Source: Candidatus Methanoplasma reticulitermitis
GTDB taxonomy: Archaea > Thermoplasmatota > Thermoplasmata > Methanomassiliicoccales > Methanomethylophilaceae
NCBI GenBank assembly: GCA_031287135.1
Contig: JAITTK010000113.1
Location: forward strand, 1 to 9,110
Length of the DNA stretch: 9,110 nt
Direction: 5' to 3'
Part shown: in pieces, positions 1 to 5,901 of the stretch
Numbering within the stretch: position 1 is the first letter of the stretch
Layout of the letters: every line of letters begins with the position of its first letter
The notes under the pieces: model-generated
What the model saw: the letters and a program-made list of their open reading frames with translations, nothing else
Database searches by the model: none
Told to the model about the DNA's origin: nothing
Made by a program: the position numbers and the translations under genes

Positions 1-68
1 GTACCGAATACGCGGACGCACACGGTGGGAAAACTATTAATCTGGATATGACAGTTGCATTTGCGTGA
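1..68 (+). CDS. 3' end of an unidentified upstream gene (partial)
   Basis: The third frame of the plus strand is open from the window edge (first full codon at 3) to a TGA at 66-68, giving 21 residues that end in KTINLDMTVAFA. The TGA overlaps the GTG start of the Rrf2 gene as GTGA, the usual layout of translationally coupled genes, and the Rrf2 gene has no clear ribosome site of its own. That overlap is the main support, because 21 open codons alone could arise by chance. The product cannot be identified from so short a tail. If real, this gene and the regulator form one operon. Confidence 0.45.
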   Translation, partial: TEYADAHGGKTINLDMTVAFA

Positions 69-520
69 TTGTATCGACAAAAGGCCGTTATGCGCTCCTC
101 CTCATGCTGGACATAGCAGCTAACGGGACGCGGGGAAACATCAAGATCAAAGACATATCCAGACGTCAGGGTATATCGGTGAAATATCTGGAGCAGATAA
201 TCACGATACTGAACAAAGGGGGATATGTCAAGAGCGAGAGGGGACCTCAGGGAGGGTACCGTCTCGCCGCCAAGCCCGGGGAGATTACCGCAGGGATGAT
301 CTTCCGTCTGATGGAGGGGGATTCCTCACAGGCACCCTATCCGGAGGATGAGATGTCCGAGGCCCCGTATTCCGCCGTGTGCATCACGACGATCCTGTGG
401 AAGAGGCTGAGCGATGCCGTCGACGAAGTGCTTGACGGCACGACCCTGGCGGATATGCTCAAGTGGGTCCCGGGGAACAGGCTCACAGAAGTTCCCGACT
501 CCCCCGAATACTGTATCTGA
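65..520 (+). CDS. Rrf2-family transcriptional regulator without the IscR-type cysteine triad
   Basis: A 151-residue winged-helix regulator. It opens with the family hallmark STKGRYAL (residues 4-11). The helix-turn-helix covers about residues 26-50 (IKDISRRQGISVKYLEQI) and the wing GPQGGYRLA lies at 60-68, followed by a dimerisation helix region. Length is typical. Iron-sulfur members such as IscR and NsrR carry three clustered cysteines at about 90-105. Here that region has only C106, with a second cysteine at C150 near the end, so an ordinary [2Fe-2S] site is unlikely. It is closer in this respect to the cluster-free CymR type, which controls cysteine and sulfur-source genes in Firmicutes. 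The GTG start is chosen because the STKGRYAL motif must be near residue 4 and because of the GTGA overlap upstream. It converges on the ABC importer ATPase with a 2-bp gap. Control of that importer is plausible but only inferred. Confidence 0.9.
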   Translation: MIVSTKGRYALLLMLDIAANGTRGNIKIKDISRRQGISVKYLEQIITILNKGGYVKSERGPQGGYRLAAKPGEITAGMIFRLMEGDSSQAPYPEDEMSEAPYSAVCITTILWKRLSDAVDEVLDGTTLADMLKWVPGNRLTEVPDSPEYCI

Positions 521-522
521 GT

Positions 523-1311
523 TCAGTTCTCCATGACGTTCTCCTTTTCAAGGTAGTCGAGTATCCTCTTCTTCAGTACATTGAACTCCGGTGCGGAGCG
601 ATCCCTGGGCCTCTCCCACGGGATGTCGATTATCTCCCGGATCGTGGTCGGGCGTTTCGTAAGCACGACTATCCTGTCCGAGAGATATATCGCCTCGTCC
701 ACCGAATGGGTTATGAATATTATGGTCTGGTCGGTGCTTCCGAGTATGTCTATGAGCTGGGCCTGCATGATGTTGCGGGTCTGCGCGTCCAGTGCCCCGA
801 AGGGTTCGTCCATCAGTACCACATCCGGCCTGACGACAAGGGACCTTGCTATGGCCACCCTCTGCTTCATGCCGCCCGATAGCTCGTATACCTTCGAATC
901 TGCGAATTTCTCGAGGCCCACGAGTTTTATGTAATTCTCGGCTCTTTCTCTCCGTTCCGCCTTAGGCACGCCCGCTATCTCCAGGCCCAACTCGACATTC
1001 TTCCTCACTGACCGCCAGGGCAACAGCGCGAAATCCTGGAATACCATCCCCCGGTCCGCACCCGGGGTTGTGCATGATCTCCCGTCTATCTCCACCGTCC
1101 CGCCTGTCGGAGGGATGAGGCCGGCGATCAATTTCAGGAGTGTGGTCTTTCCGCATCCCGACGGCCCTATGAAGGACACGAGTTCGCCCTGTCTTATTTC
1201 CAGCGATATGTCCTCGATGGCCTCCGTGTCCTTACCGTCCCTGCGGTATGTCTTCCCGAGTCCGTCTATGAGTATCCGTGTTCCGGTATCGTCTTTTCCA
1301 TGATCTGTCAT
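523..1311 (-). CDS. ABC importer ATPase, SsuB/TauB/NrtD-like
   Basis: A 262-residue nucleotide-binding subunit of a NitT/TauT-type importer that powers uptake from the inner face of the membrane. Visible motifs in order: Walker A GPSGCGKTT (49-57), Q-loop glutamine Q92 in VFQDFALLPW, signature LSGGMKQR (144-151), Walker B VVLMDEP (164-170), D-loop ALDA (173-176) and switch histidine H202. The stretch FALLPWRSV after the Q-loop and the KRPTTI segment near 219 are typical of the SsuB/TauB/NrtD branch. The ATG overlaps the permease stop codon as ATGA (1308-1311), with GGGATGG a few bases upstream as ribosome site, so the two are coupled. The stop lies 2 bp from that of the convergent Rrf2 gene. 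Family assignment is firm; the substrate (sulfonate, taurine, nitrate, pyrimidine precursor or other) is not determined. Confidence 0.95.
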   Translation of the reverse strand: MTDHGKDDTGTRILIDGLGKTYRRDGKDTEAIEDISLEIRQGELVSFIGPSGCGKTTLLKLIAGLIPPTGGTVEIDGRSCTTPGADRGMVFQDFALLPWRSVRKNVELGLEIAGVPKAERRERAENYIKLVGLEKFADSKVYELSGGMKQRVAIARSLVVRPDVVLMDEPFGALDAQTRNIMQAQLIDILGSTDQTIIFITHSVDEAIYLSDRIVVLTKRPTTIREIIDIPWERPRDRSAPEFNVLKKRILDYLEKENVMEN

Positions 1312-2060
1312 GCGTCCATCCCCATTCTTTTTGAAAGCGTTTTATGCAGATAGTCCGACAGACCGACGGTTATTATGCCGAGGATACCGATTATCACTAT
1401 GCCTGCGAAAACACCGGGCCAATATCCCACCTGTGCCTGGTTGCTTATGAAGAATCCCAGACCTCCGACGGGCGAAGCATAGAGTTCCGCCGATACTATA
1501 CACATCCACCCTATTCCCAAACCCGTCTTCACACCGTTCATCAGATACGGTATCGAGGAGGGTATGTAGACTTTCACAAAGGTCTGTATCCTCGTGGCCC
1601 CGAGCGTCCTGGTAGCATCTATCCAGTTGGGATCGATCTTGGTCACGCCGAATATGACGCTGGTTATCAGCGGAAAGAATATGCCCACGAAGACGACCAT
1701 CATCGGTCCCAGCACATATCCGAGAAGAACCACGAAGACGGGTGCCCAGGCCACGGGAGCGATCGGTCTGAGCACCTCGAAAGCAGGCTCCACCAGTTCC
1801 CTGAGGATTTTGGAGTATCCGAGTATCAGACCGAGCGGGAAGGCCACGGCGAATGCCAGGACGAATCCCTTAAGGAACGTCCCGAGACTGGATCTTATGT
1901 ATGTCCACACGGAGCGCCCGCTCATCGGGTCCCCGATCCTGAACAGTTCCACCAGCGCATCCCAGGTCTCCAGGGGCGTAGGCACGACGGTCCTGTCGAT
2001 GAGTACGGACAGGAACTGCCAAAGAAGCAACAGCAGAACGAGGGATACGGCCGCCAGCAC
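1308..2060 (-). CDS. ABC importer permease, SsuC/TauC-like (N-terminus uncertain)
   Basis: A BPD_transp_1-type inner-membrane subunit, 250 residues from the GTG at 2060. Hydrophobic spans lie at about 2-21, 63-82, 104-139 (probably two helices), 180-192 and 217-235. The EAA loop that docks on the ATPase is at about 148-172 (IDATRTLGATRIQTFVKVYI). The periplasm-side segment VVPTPLETWDAL (25-36) is typical of SsuC/TauC. The GTG has AAGGA just upstream but would place the first helix at residue 2 with no preceding cytoplasmic positive charges. The frame stays open upstream to 2135 and reads LNFAEIYDPENRYHRLARK before the first helix, which looks like a real cytoplasmic N-terminus. It lacks an ATG, GTG or TTG there; a CTG lies at 2118-2120 behind GGGGGGA. 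A frameshift at the G6 tract would supply an ATG at 2149. The stop overlaps the ATPase start. Confidence 0.9.
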   Translation of the reverse strand: MLAAVSLVLLLLLWQFLSVLIDRTVVPTPLETWDALVELFRIGDPMSGRSVWTYIRSSLGTFLKGFVLAFAVAFPLGLILGYSKILRELVEPAFEVLRPIAPVAWAPVFVVLLGYVLGPMMVVFVGIFFPLITSVIFGVTKIDPNWIDATRTLGATRIQTFVKVYIPSSIPYLMNGVKTGLGIGWMCIVSAELYASPVGGLGFFISNQAQVGYWPGVFAGIVIIGILGIITVGLSDYLHKTLSKRMGMDA

Positions 2061-2116
2061 GGTTTTCCTTGCCAGACGGTGATATCTGTTCTCGGGGTCG
2101 TAGATCTCCGCGAAAT

Positions 2117-2149
2117 TCAGATGCGGTCCCCCCTTTCAGATTTTTCCAT
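2117..2149 (-). other. Mini-ORF (10 codons) upstream of the permease, ending across a G6 tract
   Basis: On the minus strand an ATG at 2149-2147 opens ten codons (MEKSERGDRI) that stop at TGA 2119-2117. It runs through a six-G tract (2133-2128). One extra G, or a -1 slip in that tract, would carry the ATG directly into the open permease frame and give it a normal cytoplasmic N-terminus. A TATA-like CATATTT lies about 26-31 bp before the ATG, which would suit leaderless initiation. It may be a regulatory upstream ORF, a phase-variable start or an indel; the sequence alone does not decide. Confidence 0.35.
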
Positions 2150-2173
2150 ATATTGTATTATTACCATATGGGG

Positions 2174-2203
2174 AAATATGATATTATCGTTTGATATAAT
2201 ATC
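2174..2203 (-). promoter_or_regulatory. Putative permease promoter with 8-bp dyad
   Basis: The gap between the binding-protein stop and the permease is strongly AT-rich. It contains a perfect inverted repeat GATATTAT / ATAATATC (2180-2187 and 2196-2203) with an 8-bp spacer, next to a TATA-like element for minus-strand transcription (2180-2174). The dyad could be an operator for permease and ATPase transcription. The regulator is unknown. Because the sequence is AT-rich, an unrelated palindrome is possible. Confidence 0.35.
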
Positions 2204-2251
2204 TTTTGACAAAAATATTCTGATTATAATACGACAGACCCGACCGATCGC

Positions 2252-2278
2252 AAAAAAAGGTTCGGGGGCGGACCCCCG
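2252..2278 (-). terminator. Hairpin plus T7 terminator after the binding-protein gene
   Basis: Read on the minus strand, an all-strong stem CGGGGG/CCCCCG with a four-base loop TCCG (2278-2263) is followed by AACC and seven T residues (2258-2252). It begins 10 bp past the stop codon of the binding-protein gene. Archaeal RNA polymerase stops at T-runs and the GC stem may help. It suggests that much binding-protein mRNA ends here and that the permease and ATPase are made from less read-through or from their own promoter. Confidence 0.75.
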
Positions 2279-2288
2279 GATTAAGATA

Positions 2289-3578
2289 TCAGCCCTTTGT
2301 CGTGAGCTTGTTGTTTATGTTGTCTGTTATCACCGACGGCTGGGCGTTGACTCCGAAGTCGACCTCGTTGGCCTTCATCCCCGCGAGCACTCCCGCACCG
2401 GTGGGGGAACCCACCTGGGTGATCTCGATCCCCGCCTGGGAATAGAAACTCTCGGTCTGTCCGGGAAGTACGGTGTTCGCGATATGGACGGGGAGCTGAT
2501 GGATGTCACCCTGTATCAGTCCCATCTTCACCGTGTACTTGCCGCTGTGCTCGGGCACGGTGTCCTTTCCGTTTTTCAGGATGCTACTGACCAGTGAGTC
2601 GTCCACGAACCTTTCCGCGAATTCCTGTGAATTGCTGAACCCGAGGTCGCTGAGACTGTTCTTGAAGGTGCCCAACGGGGCCAGGATGTCTATCTGGCTG
2701 GCTATGTCCGATTTCACGCCGCTGAGCGGGTTACCGGGACTGTAGTTCACATCGCCCCAGCTGTATTCCACATCCTCTATGGCCACTGCCAGTTCGCTGG
2801 TTGTGAAGGTCGGTCCGCCGACCCTCGCCCCTATCTCGAGGAGCTTCAGGTAATCCGGATCGCTGGGATCGATCTTACCCTTCTCTTTCGCCTGGTTCAG
2901 CCAGTCCGTAGCCTGGAGGGTGGCCCATATGAGCCTCTCGGACACATCGGGATTGGCGTCCACGAACGATGCGTTCGCATACAGAACACAGCAGGTCTGG
3001 TGCGGGAAGAGCTCGTTCGTTCTGACAAGCACATCGTACGGCGTATCACCGACGACCTTCACAAGCTGCGGCTGCCACGTGAGTCCGATCCTGAGACTTT
3101 CGCCGTTGATCTTGGTGTCCAGAATCTGCGATGCCGCACCCGTGGTTATGATGTACCCGACCTCTCCTTCCCTAAGGTCCTGTCCCTGCTGCCAAGCGAC
3201 CAGCCTGTATTCTTTGGTCGGACCTTCAACCCAATCGGGGCTGCTGAGGTACGCCTCGACGATGGTCTTCAGCTGGAAGTGCTGAATGGAGACCACACCG
3301 GGAGAACCGAATATGAGTTTATTCCATCCGGCTGCACGATATTTCACATTTCCGTTTTCAAAGACCTTGACGGTTCCGTCGGGGTTGGTCACGAACAGGT
3401 CCGCCGCATCGATCCTCTCCGGATCGTAATATATGCCGGATCCGACCGCCTCAAGCCCGAGGACCAGATTGATCTCCTCGTTCCTCTTCTCGTCCTTTGT
3501 CAGCAGGAGCACCCCGGCCCCGGCCACCACAAGGACGACGACAACCGCCACCGCAGCAATAACTTTCAGATTTACCAT
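2289..3578 (-). CDS. Membrane-anchored SsuA/NMT1-like substrate-binding protein, apparently circularly permuted
   Basis: A 429-residue solute-binding protein of the ABC importer. Residues 1-27 form a hydrophobic signal-anchor with no lipobox cysteine, so the protein is probably tethered outside the membrane. In the usual SsuA/NMT1 order, the mature chain starts with a strand like KVGYLP, then an EKGFFEEEGLDVE-type helix and strand, then a LDVG-type strand. Here that segment is at the C-terminus: VKMGLIQGD (350-358), YSQAGIEITQVG (379-390), GVLAGMKANEVDFGV (396-410), ending at residue 429. The rest of the fold occupies 36-336 in normal order: NLVLGLEAVGSG (37-48), FGSPGVVSIQHFQLK (90-104), the NELFPHQTCCVLYANASF region (188-205), and the terminal FVDDSLV helix (324-330). 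A linker of about ten residues joins the old C- and N-termini. GGAGATGA five bases before the ATG is a good ribosome site. Binding-protein identity is firm; permutation is inferred from motif order. Confidence 0.88.
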   Translation of the reverse strand: MVNLKVIAAVAVVVVLVVAGAGVLLLTKDEKRNEEINLVLGLEAVGSGIYYDPERIDAADLFVTNPDGTVKVFENGNVKYRAAGWNKLIFGSPGVVSIQHFQLKTIVEAYLSSPDWVEGPTKEYRLVAWQQGQDLREGEVGYIITTGAASQILDTKINGESLRIGLTWQPQLVKVVGDTPYDVLVRTNELFPHQTCCVLYANASFVDANPDVSERLIWATLQATDWLNQAKEKGKIDPSDPDYLKLLEIGARVGGPTFTTSELAVAIEDVEYSWGDVNYSPGNPLSGVKSDIASQIDILAPLGTFKNSLSDLGFSNSQEFAERFVDDSLVSSILKNGKDTVPEHSGKYTVKMGLIQGDIHQLPVHIANTVLPGQTESFYSQAGIEITQVGSPTGAGVLAGMKANEVDFGVNAQPSVITDNINNKLTTKG

Positions 3579-3593
3579 TTATCTCATCTCCGT

Positions 3594-3620
3594 TCGGATC
3601 GTTCTTCACTGTAGATCCGA
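3594..3620 (-). promoter_or_regulatory. 7-bp inverted repeat in the leader of the binding-protein gene
   Basis: TCGGATC (3594-3600) and GATCCGA (3614-3620) form perfect inverted arms around a 13-bp spacer, just upstream of the ribosome site of the binding-protein gene. In the mRNA it could fold into a hairpin close to the start codon. As DNA, arm centres 20 bp apart (about two helical turns) would suit a dimeric repressor. No ligand-binding RNA class is recognised. Confidence 0.4.
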
Positions 3621-3645
3621 GTCTGTAAGCGTAATATTATACACT

Positions 3646-3679
3646 TTTCAGATATGAAATTATGATAATTCTATATAAA
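3646..3679 (-). promoter_or_regulatory. Promoter of the binding-protein gene: TATA box and downstream 14-bp dyad
   Basis: On the minus strand TTTATATA (3679-3672) matches the archaeal TATA consensus closely. Transcription would start near 3650, leaving a leader of about 70 nt. A dyad TTTCAgataTGAAA (3646-3659) lies at the expected start site. Nearly the same dyad occurs in the divergent por promoter, so it is a candidate operator. A second, weaker TATA-like stretch (GTGTATAATATT) lies closer to the gene at about 3634-3645. Confidence 0.55.
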
Positions 3680-3810
3680 AAATACTGACATAATTAGTAA
3701 TATAAGAATATTCAGTGGCGTATAATTACAAAAAAACGTATTTTAAGAATAATTTAGATGAATTCACACAGTCTTAAATTTCCCTAATTCATGATTCCCG
3801 AAGGAAGAGT
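3680..3810. other. AT-rich spacer between divergent promoters
   Basis: About 130 bp of very AT-rich DNA between the TATA elements of the binding-protein gene and the por operon. It contains short A- and T-runs (for example AAAAAAA near 3730) and small palindromes such as GAATATTC (3707-3714) and ATGAATT/AATTCAT arms (about 3759-3792). No ORF or RNA gene is supported. It most likely serves as a regulatory or bendable spacer. Confidence 0.5.
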
Positions 3811-3839
3811 TATTTATTTACATAATTTCATACATGAAA
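3811..3839 (+). promoter_or_regulatory. por operon promoter: TATA-like element and 14-bp dyad
   Basis: TATTTATTTA (3811-3820), preceded by purine-rich GGAAGAG as a possible BRE, is the best plus-strand TATA candidate; the start would be near 3842. Directly downstream is the perfect palindrome TTTCATacATGAAA (3826-3839), between TATA and the expected start. A protein bound there would block polymerase. It is 12 of 14 identical to the dyad in the divergent binding-protein promoter. Confidence 0.5.
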
Positions 3840-3908
3840 AATGAATAATAATGGGTCAGCAGTCTTCAGCGACGTAACATGCGGAAAGAAGATCGGAGGC
3901 GGATCGTA

Positions 3909-4445
3909 ATGGGAGACGGATATACGGGGGTGATATGGCACGGAAGGGGCGGACAGGGGGCGTTCACGGCCGCCCGGCTGCTGGGCGCATCCTATGTCTC
4001 GGCGGGCGGGGGCAGGCGTGCGCTCGCATTCCCCGCATTCGGTCCGGAACGACGGGGCGCACCCATCAGAGCATTCACCAAGATGTCCGAGACAGCGGTC
4101 TCGAACAGGAGCGAGATGACCAGTGCCGACTTCACGGTTTATCTGGACAGCACGCTTTTCCGCGGGATCGACGACCGATGTACGGGCACGGTCCTCGTGA
4201 ACACGGCCGATGAATACGGGGACCCGCGCATAATCTCCTTTGACGCCTCGGCCCTGGCGGCATCGATACTCGGGTCGCCGATGTCGAACACCGCCATGGT
4301 AGGCGTCCTCGCGGCCATCTGGAGCGGAGGCATATCCATCGAATCGGTCCGCAAAGGGATAGAGGACACATTGCCGGAACATCTGCGCAAGGATAACATC
4401 AAGGTTGCGGAGAAGGCGTTCCGCGCCGCGGGGTGTCGGCATTGA
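3909..4445 (+). CDS. porG: Pyruvate:ferredoxin oxidoreductase, gamma subunit
   Basis: A 178-residue gamma subunit of the 2-oxoacid:ferredoxin oxidoreductase family, which helps pyruvate oxidation to acetyl-CoA, CO2 and reduced ferredoxin, or the reverse in autotrophic growth. The family signature HGRGGQG is at 11-17. The strongly conserved FPAFGPERRGAP follows at about 42-53, SADF is near 74 and the GSPMSNTAMVGVLA segment is near 116-130. Length matches archaeal PorC/PorG (about 175-185). The ATG at 3909 is preferred because GGAGG lies nine bases before it and the motif spacing is normal. An in-frame ATG at 3879 would add ten charged residues with no clear ribosome site. It is the first gene of a four-gene operon; its end overlaps the delta subunit start. 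Confidence 0.93.
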   Translation: MGDGYTGVIWHGRGGQGAFTAARLLGASYVSAGGGRRALAFPAFGPERRGAPIRAFTKMSETAVSNRSEMTSADFTVYLDSTLFRGIDDRCTGTVLVNTADEYGDPRIISFDASALAASILGSPMSNTAMVGVLAAIWSGGISIESVRKGIEDTLPEHLRKDNIKVAEKAFRAAGCRH

Positions 4446-4738
4446 GACCCTGTCTGCGCAGCACCGTCCCGGAATGGAAAAACGGGGAATTCCCGGACAG
4501 CACGGCATACGAGGCGGGGTATCTCGTACACAGGAACTCTGGGTGGAGGAACAGAAGGCCCGTCATCGAACCCGAACTCTGTACAGGGTGCCTCCAGTGT
4601 TACCTGTACTGTCCCGACGGCACAATATTGAAAAAAGACGGCAAAGTGTCCGTGGACTATGACTTTTGCAAGGGATGCGGGATATGCGCGGGGATATGCG
4701 TGCACGGGGCGATAAGGATGGAGGCGGAACGTCAGTGA
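4433..4738 (+). CDS. porD: Pyruvate:ferredoxin oxidoreductase, delta subunit (2x[4Fe-4S] ferredoxin-like)
   Basis: A 101-residue electron-transfer subunit with two [4Fe-4S] sites. The first motif has cysteines 50, 53, 56 and 60 (CTGCLQCYLYCP) and the second has 79, 82, 85 and 89. The second lacks the usual proline after its last cysteine and reads CVHGAI. The clusters pass electrons from the beta subunit site to free ferredoxin. The N-terminal SGWRNRRPVIEPELC segment (36-50) matches archaeal PorD. The start is either GTG 4433 (13-bp overlap with the gamma gene) or TTG 4442, which overlaps the gamma stop as TTGA and has GGGGTG four to ten bases upstream. The latter would give 98 residues. No ATG is available in frame. 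The stop overlaps the alpha subunit start as GTGA. Confidence 0.92.
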   Translation: MSALRPCLRSTVPEWKNGEFPDSTAYEAGYLVHRNSGWRNRRPVIEPELCTGCLQCYLYCPDGTILKKDGKVSVDYDFCKGCGICAGICVHGAIRMEAERQ

Positions 4739-5901
4739 ATCATTCGTTCATATCCGGGAACGAGGCCTTCGCGCACGGAGTGATGCTGGCATCCCCGGCC
4801 GTGATATCCGCGTACCCCATAACGCCGCAGACAACGGTCGTCGAATGTCTCTCCCAAATGGTCGCCGACGGGGTGCTGGACTCGGAATTCATATATGTCG
4901 AATCGGAGCATTCGGCCATGTCATGCGCCATGGGGGCATCCTCGACAGGTGTGAGGACCTTCACGGCCACATCTTCCCAGGGCCTTCTGTATATGGCGGA
5001 ATGCCTCCCCTATGCCGCCGGAGGCAGGTTTCCGATAGTCATGATGAATGCCAACCGTTCCGTCGCGCTCCCGTGGAACATATACGGGGACCAACGGGAC
5101 TCCCTGTCGCAGCTGGACTGCGGATGGATACAGGCATATGCTCAGGATGCTCAGGAAAGTCTTGATCTGGCACTCATGAGCTACCGTATAGCCGAGCGCC
5201 GGGATGTCTCAACGCCGTTCATGGTGAACCTCGACGGGTTCCATCTCACCCATACATACGAGGTTGTGGACATACCGGACAGGGAACAGGCGGACGAGTT
5301 CCTTCCGCCGTATTCCACTGAGAACAGGATCGATTTCGACACGCCGAGGAACCTGTGTTTCTCAGCGGGCCCGGACCATAACACCGCATTCAAGCTGAGT
5401 GAGCACGCAGGGATTTCAAGGTCCCGAAAGGCCGTCGCCGAAACAGAGGAGGAGTTCCTCGCGGTCTTCGGAAGGAGATATACCGGTTTGACGGAGGAGT
5501 ACATGTGTGCGGATGCCGAGTTCATACTCATAACCCTGGGGAGTATCTCGGGATTGTGCAGGGATGTTGTGTGCTCACTCAGGAAGTCGGGTGTGAAAGC
5601 AGGTCTCCTGCGCCTTCGCTACATGCGCCCTTTCCCCGCCGAGGAGATATCCCGGACGGTCGCCGGCGCGAAATCGGTATGTGTCCTTGAAAAGGACATA
5701 TCCTTCGGATTCGCCGGTACCGTGTTCATAAACGTATGCGCCGCATTGCAGAACGCCGGGATATGCGTCCCGACGCTGAACAAGATAGGGGGTTTGGGAG
5801 GCAGGGACATAACGGAGGAGGACATCCGCGATGCATTCGGTGACATGGCGGAAGGGAAGACCGGCATCGGATTCATCGGCATGGGGGGATCCGGAGTATG
5901 A
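4735..5901 (+). CDS. porA: Pyruvate:ferredoxin oxidoreductase, alpha subunit
   Basis: A 388-residue alpha subunit forming the substrate side of the active site with PorB. Visible hallmarks: SGNEAFAHGV (7-16), YPITPQ (27-32; the threonine corresponds to the pyruvate-contacting residue of known PFORs), YVESEHSAM (54-62), TATSSQGL (about 77-84), the PWNIYGDQRDSLSQ segment followed by GWIQAYAQDAQE, and MVNLDGFHLTHT with VDIPDREQADEFLPPY. The last blocks favour PorA over VorA, IorA or KorA. Domain II follows, with LEKDISFGFAGTVF near 319. The GTG at 4735 is chosen: it overlaps the delta stop as GTGA, has GGAGG about ten bases upstream and places SGNEA at the normal distance. In-frame ATGs further upstream lie inside the delta gene and are unlikely. 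The stop overlaps the beta start as ATGA. Confidence 0.95.
   Translation: MNHSFISGNEAFAHGVMLASPAVISAYPITPQTTVVECLSQMVADGVLDSEFIYVESEHSAMSCAMGASSTGVRTFTATSSQGLLYMAECLPYAAGGRFPIVMMNANRSVALPWNIYGDQRDSLSQLDCGWIQAYAQDAQESLDLALMSYRIAERRDVSTPFMVNLDGFHLTHTYEVVDIPDREQADEFLPPYSTENRIDFDTPRNLCFSAGPDHNTAFKLSEHAGISRSRKAVAETEEEFLAVFGRRYTGLTEEYMCADAEFILITLGSISGLCRDVVCSLRKSGVKAGLLRLRYMRPFPAEEISRTVAGAKSVCVLEKDISFGFAGTVFINVCAALQNAGICVPTLNKIGGLGGRDITEEDIRDAFGDMAEGKTGIGFIGMGGSGV

Noticed and set aside
65..520. IscR/NsrR-type [2Fe-2S] sensor
   Set aside because: Only one cysteine (C106) lies near the cluster region, with none of the three-cysteine spacing.
1344..2597. 417-codon plus-strand ORF opposite the permease and binding-protein genes
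   Set aside because: It is the antisense of two clear genes and crosses their AT-rich gap and terminator; its translation is low-complexity with no domain, so it is a shadow.
2289..3578. Binding protein as a tandem fusion of two complete binding domains
   Set aside because: At 429 residues it holds only one set of lobe motifs; the C-terminal 80 residues supply exactly the unit missing at the N-terminus, which fits permutation rather than duplication.
4139..4705. 188-codon minus-strand ORF opposite the gamma and delta genes
   Set aside because: Antisense of two well-identified overlapping subunits, with no domain or start signals.
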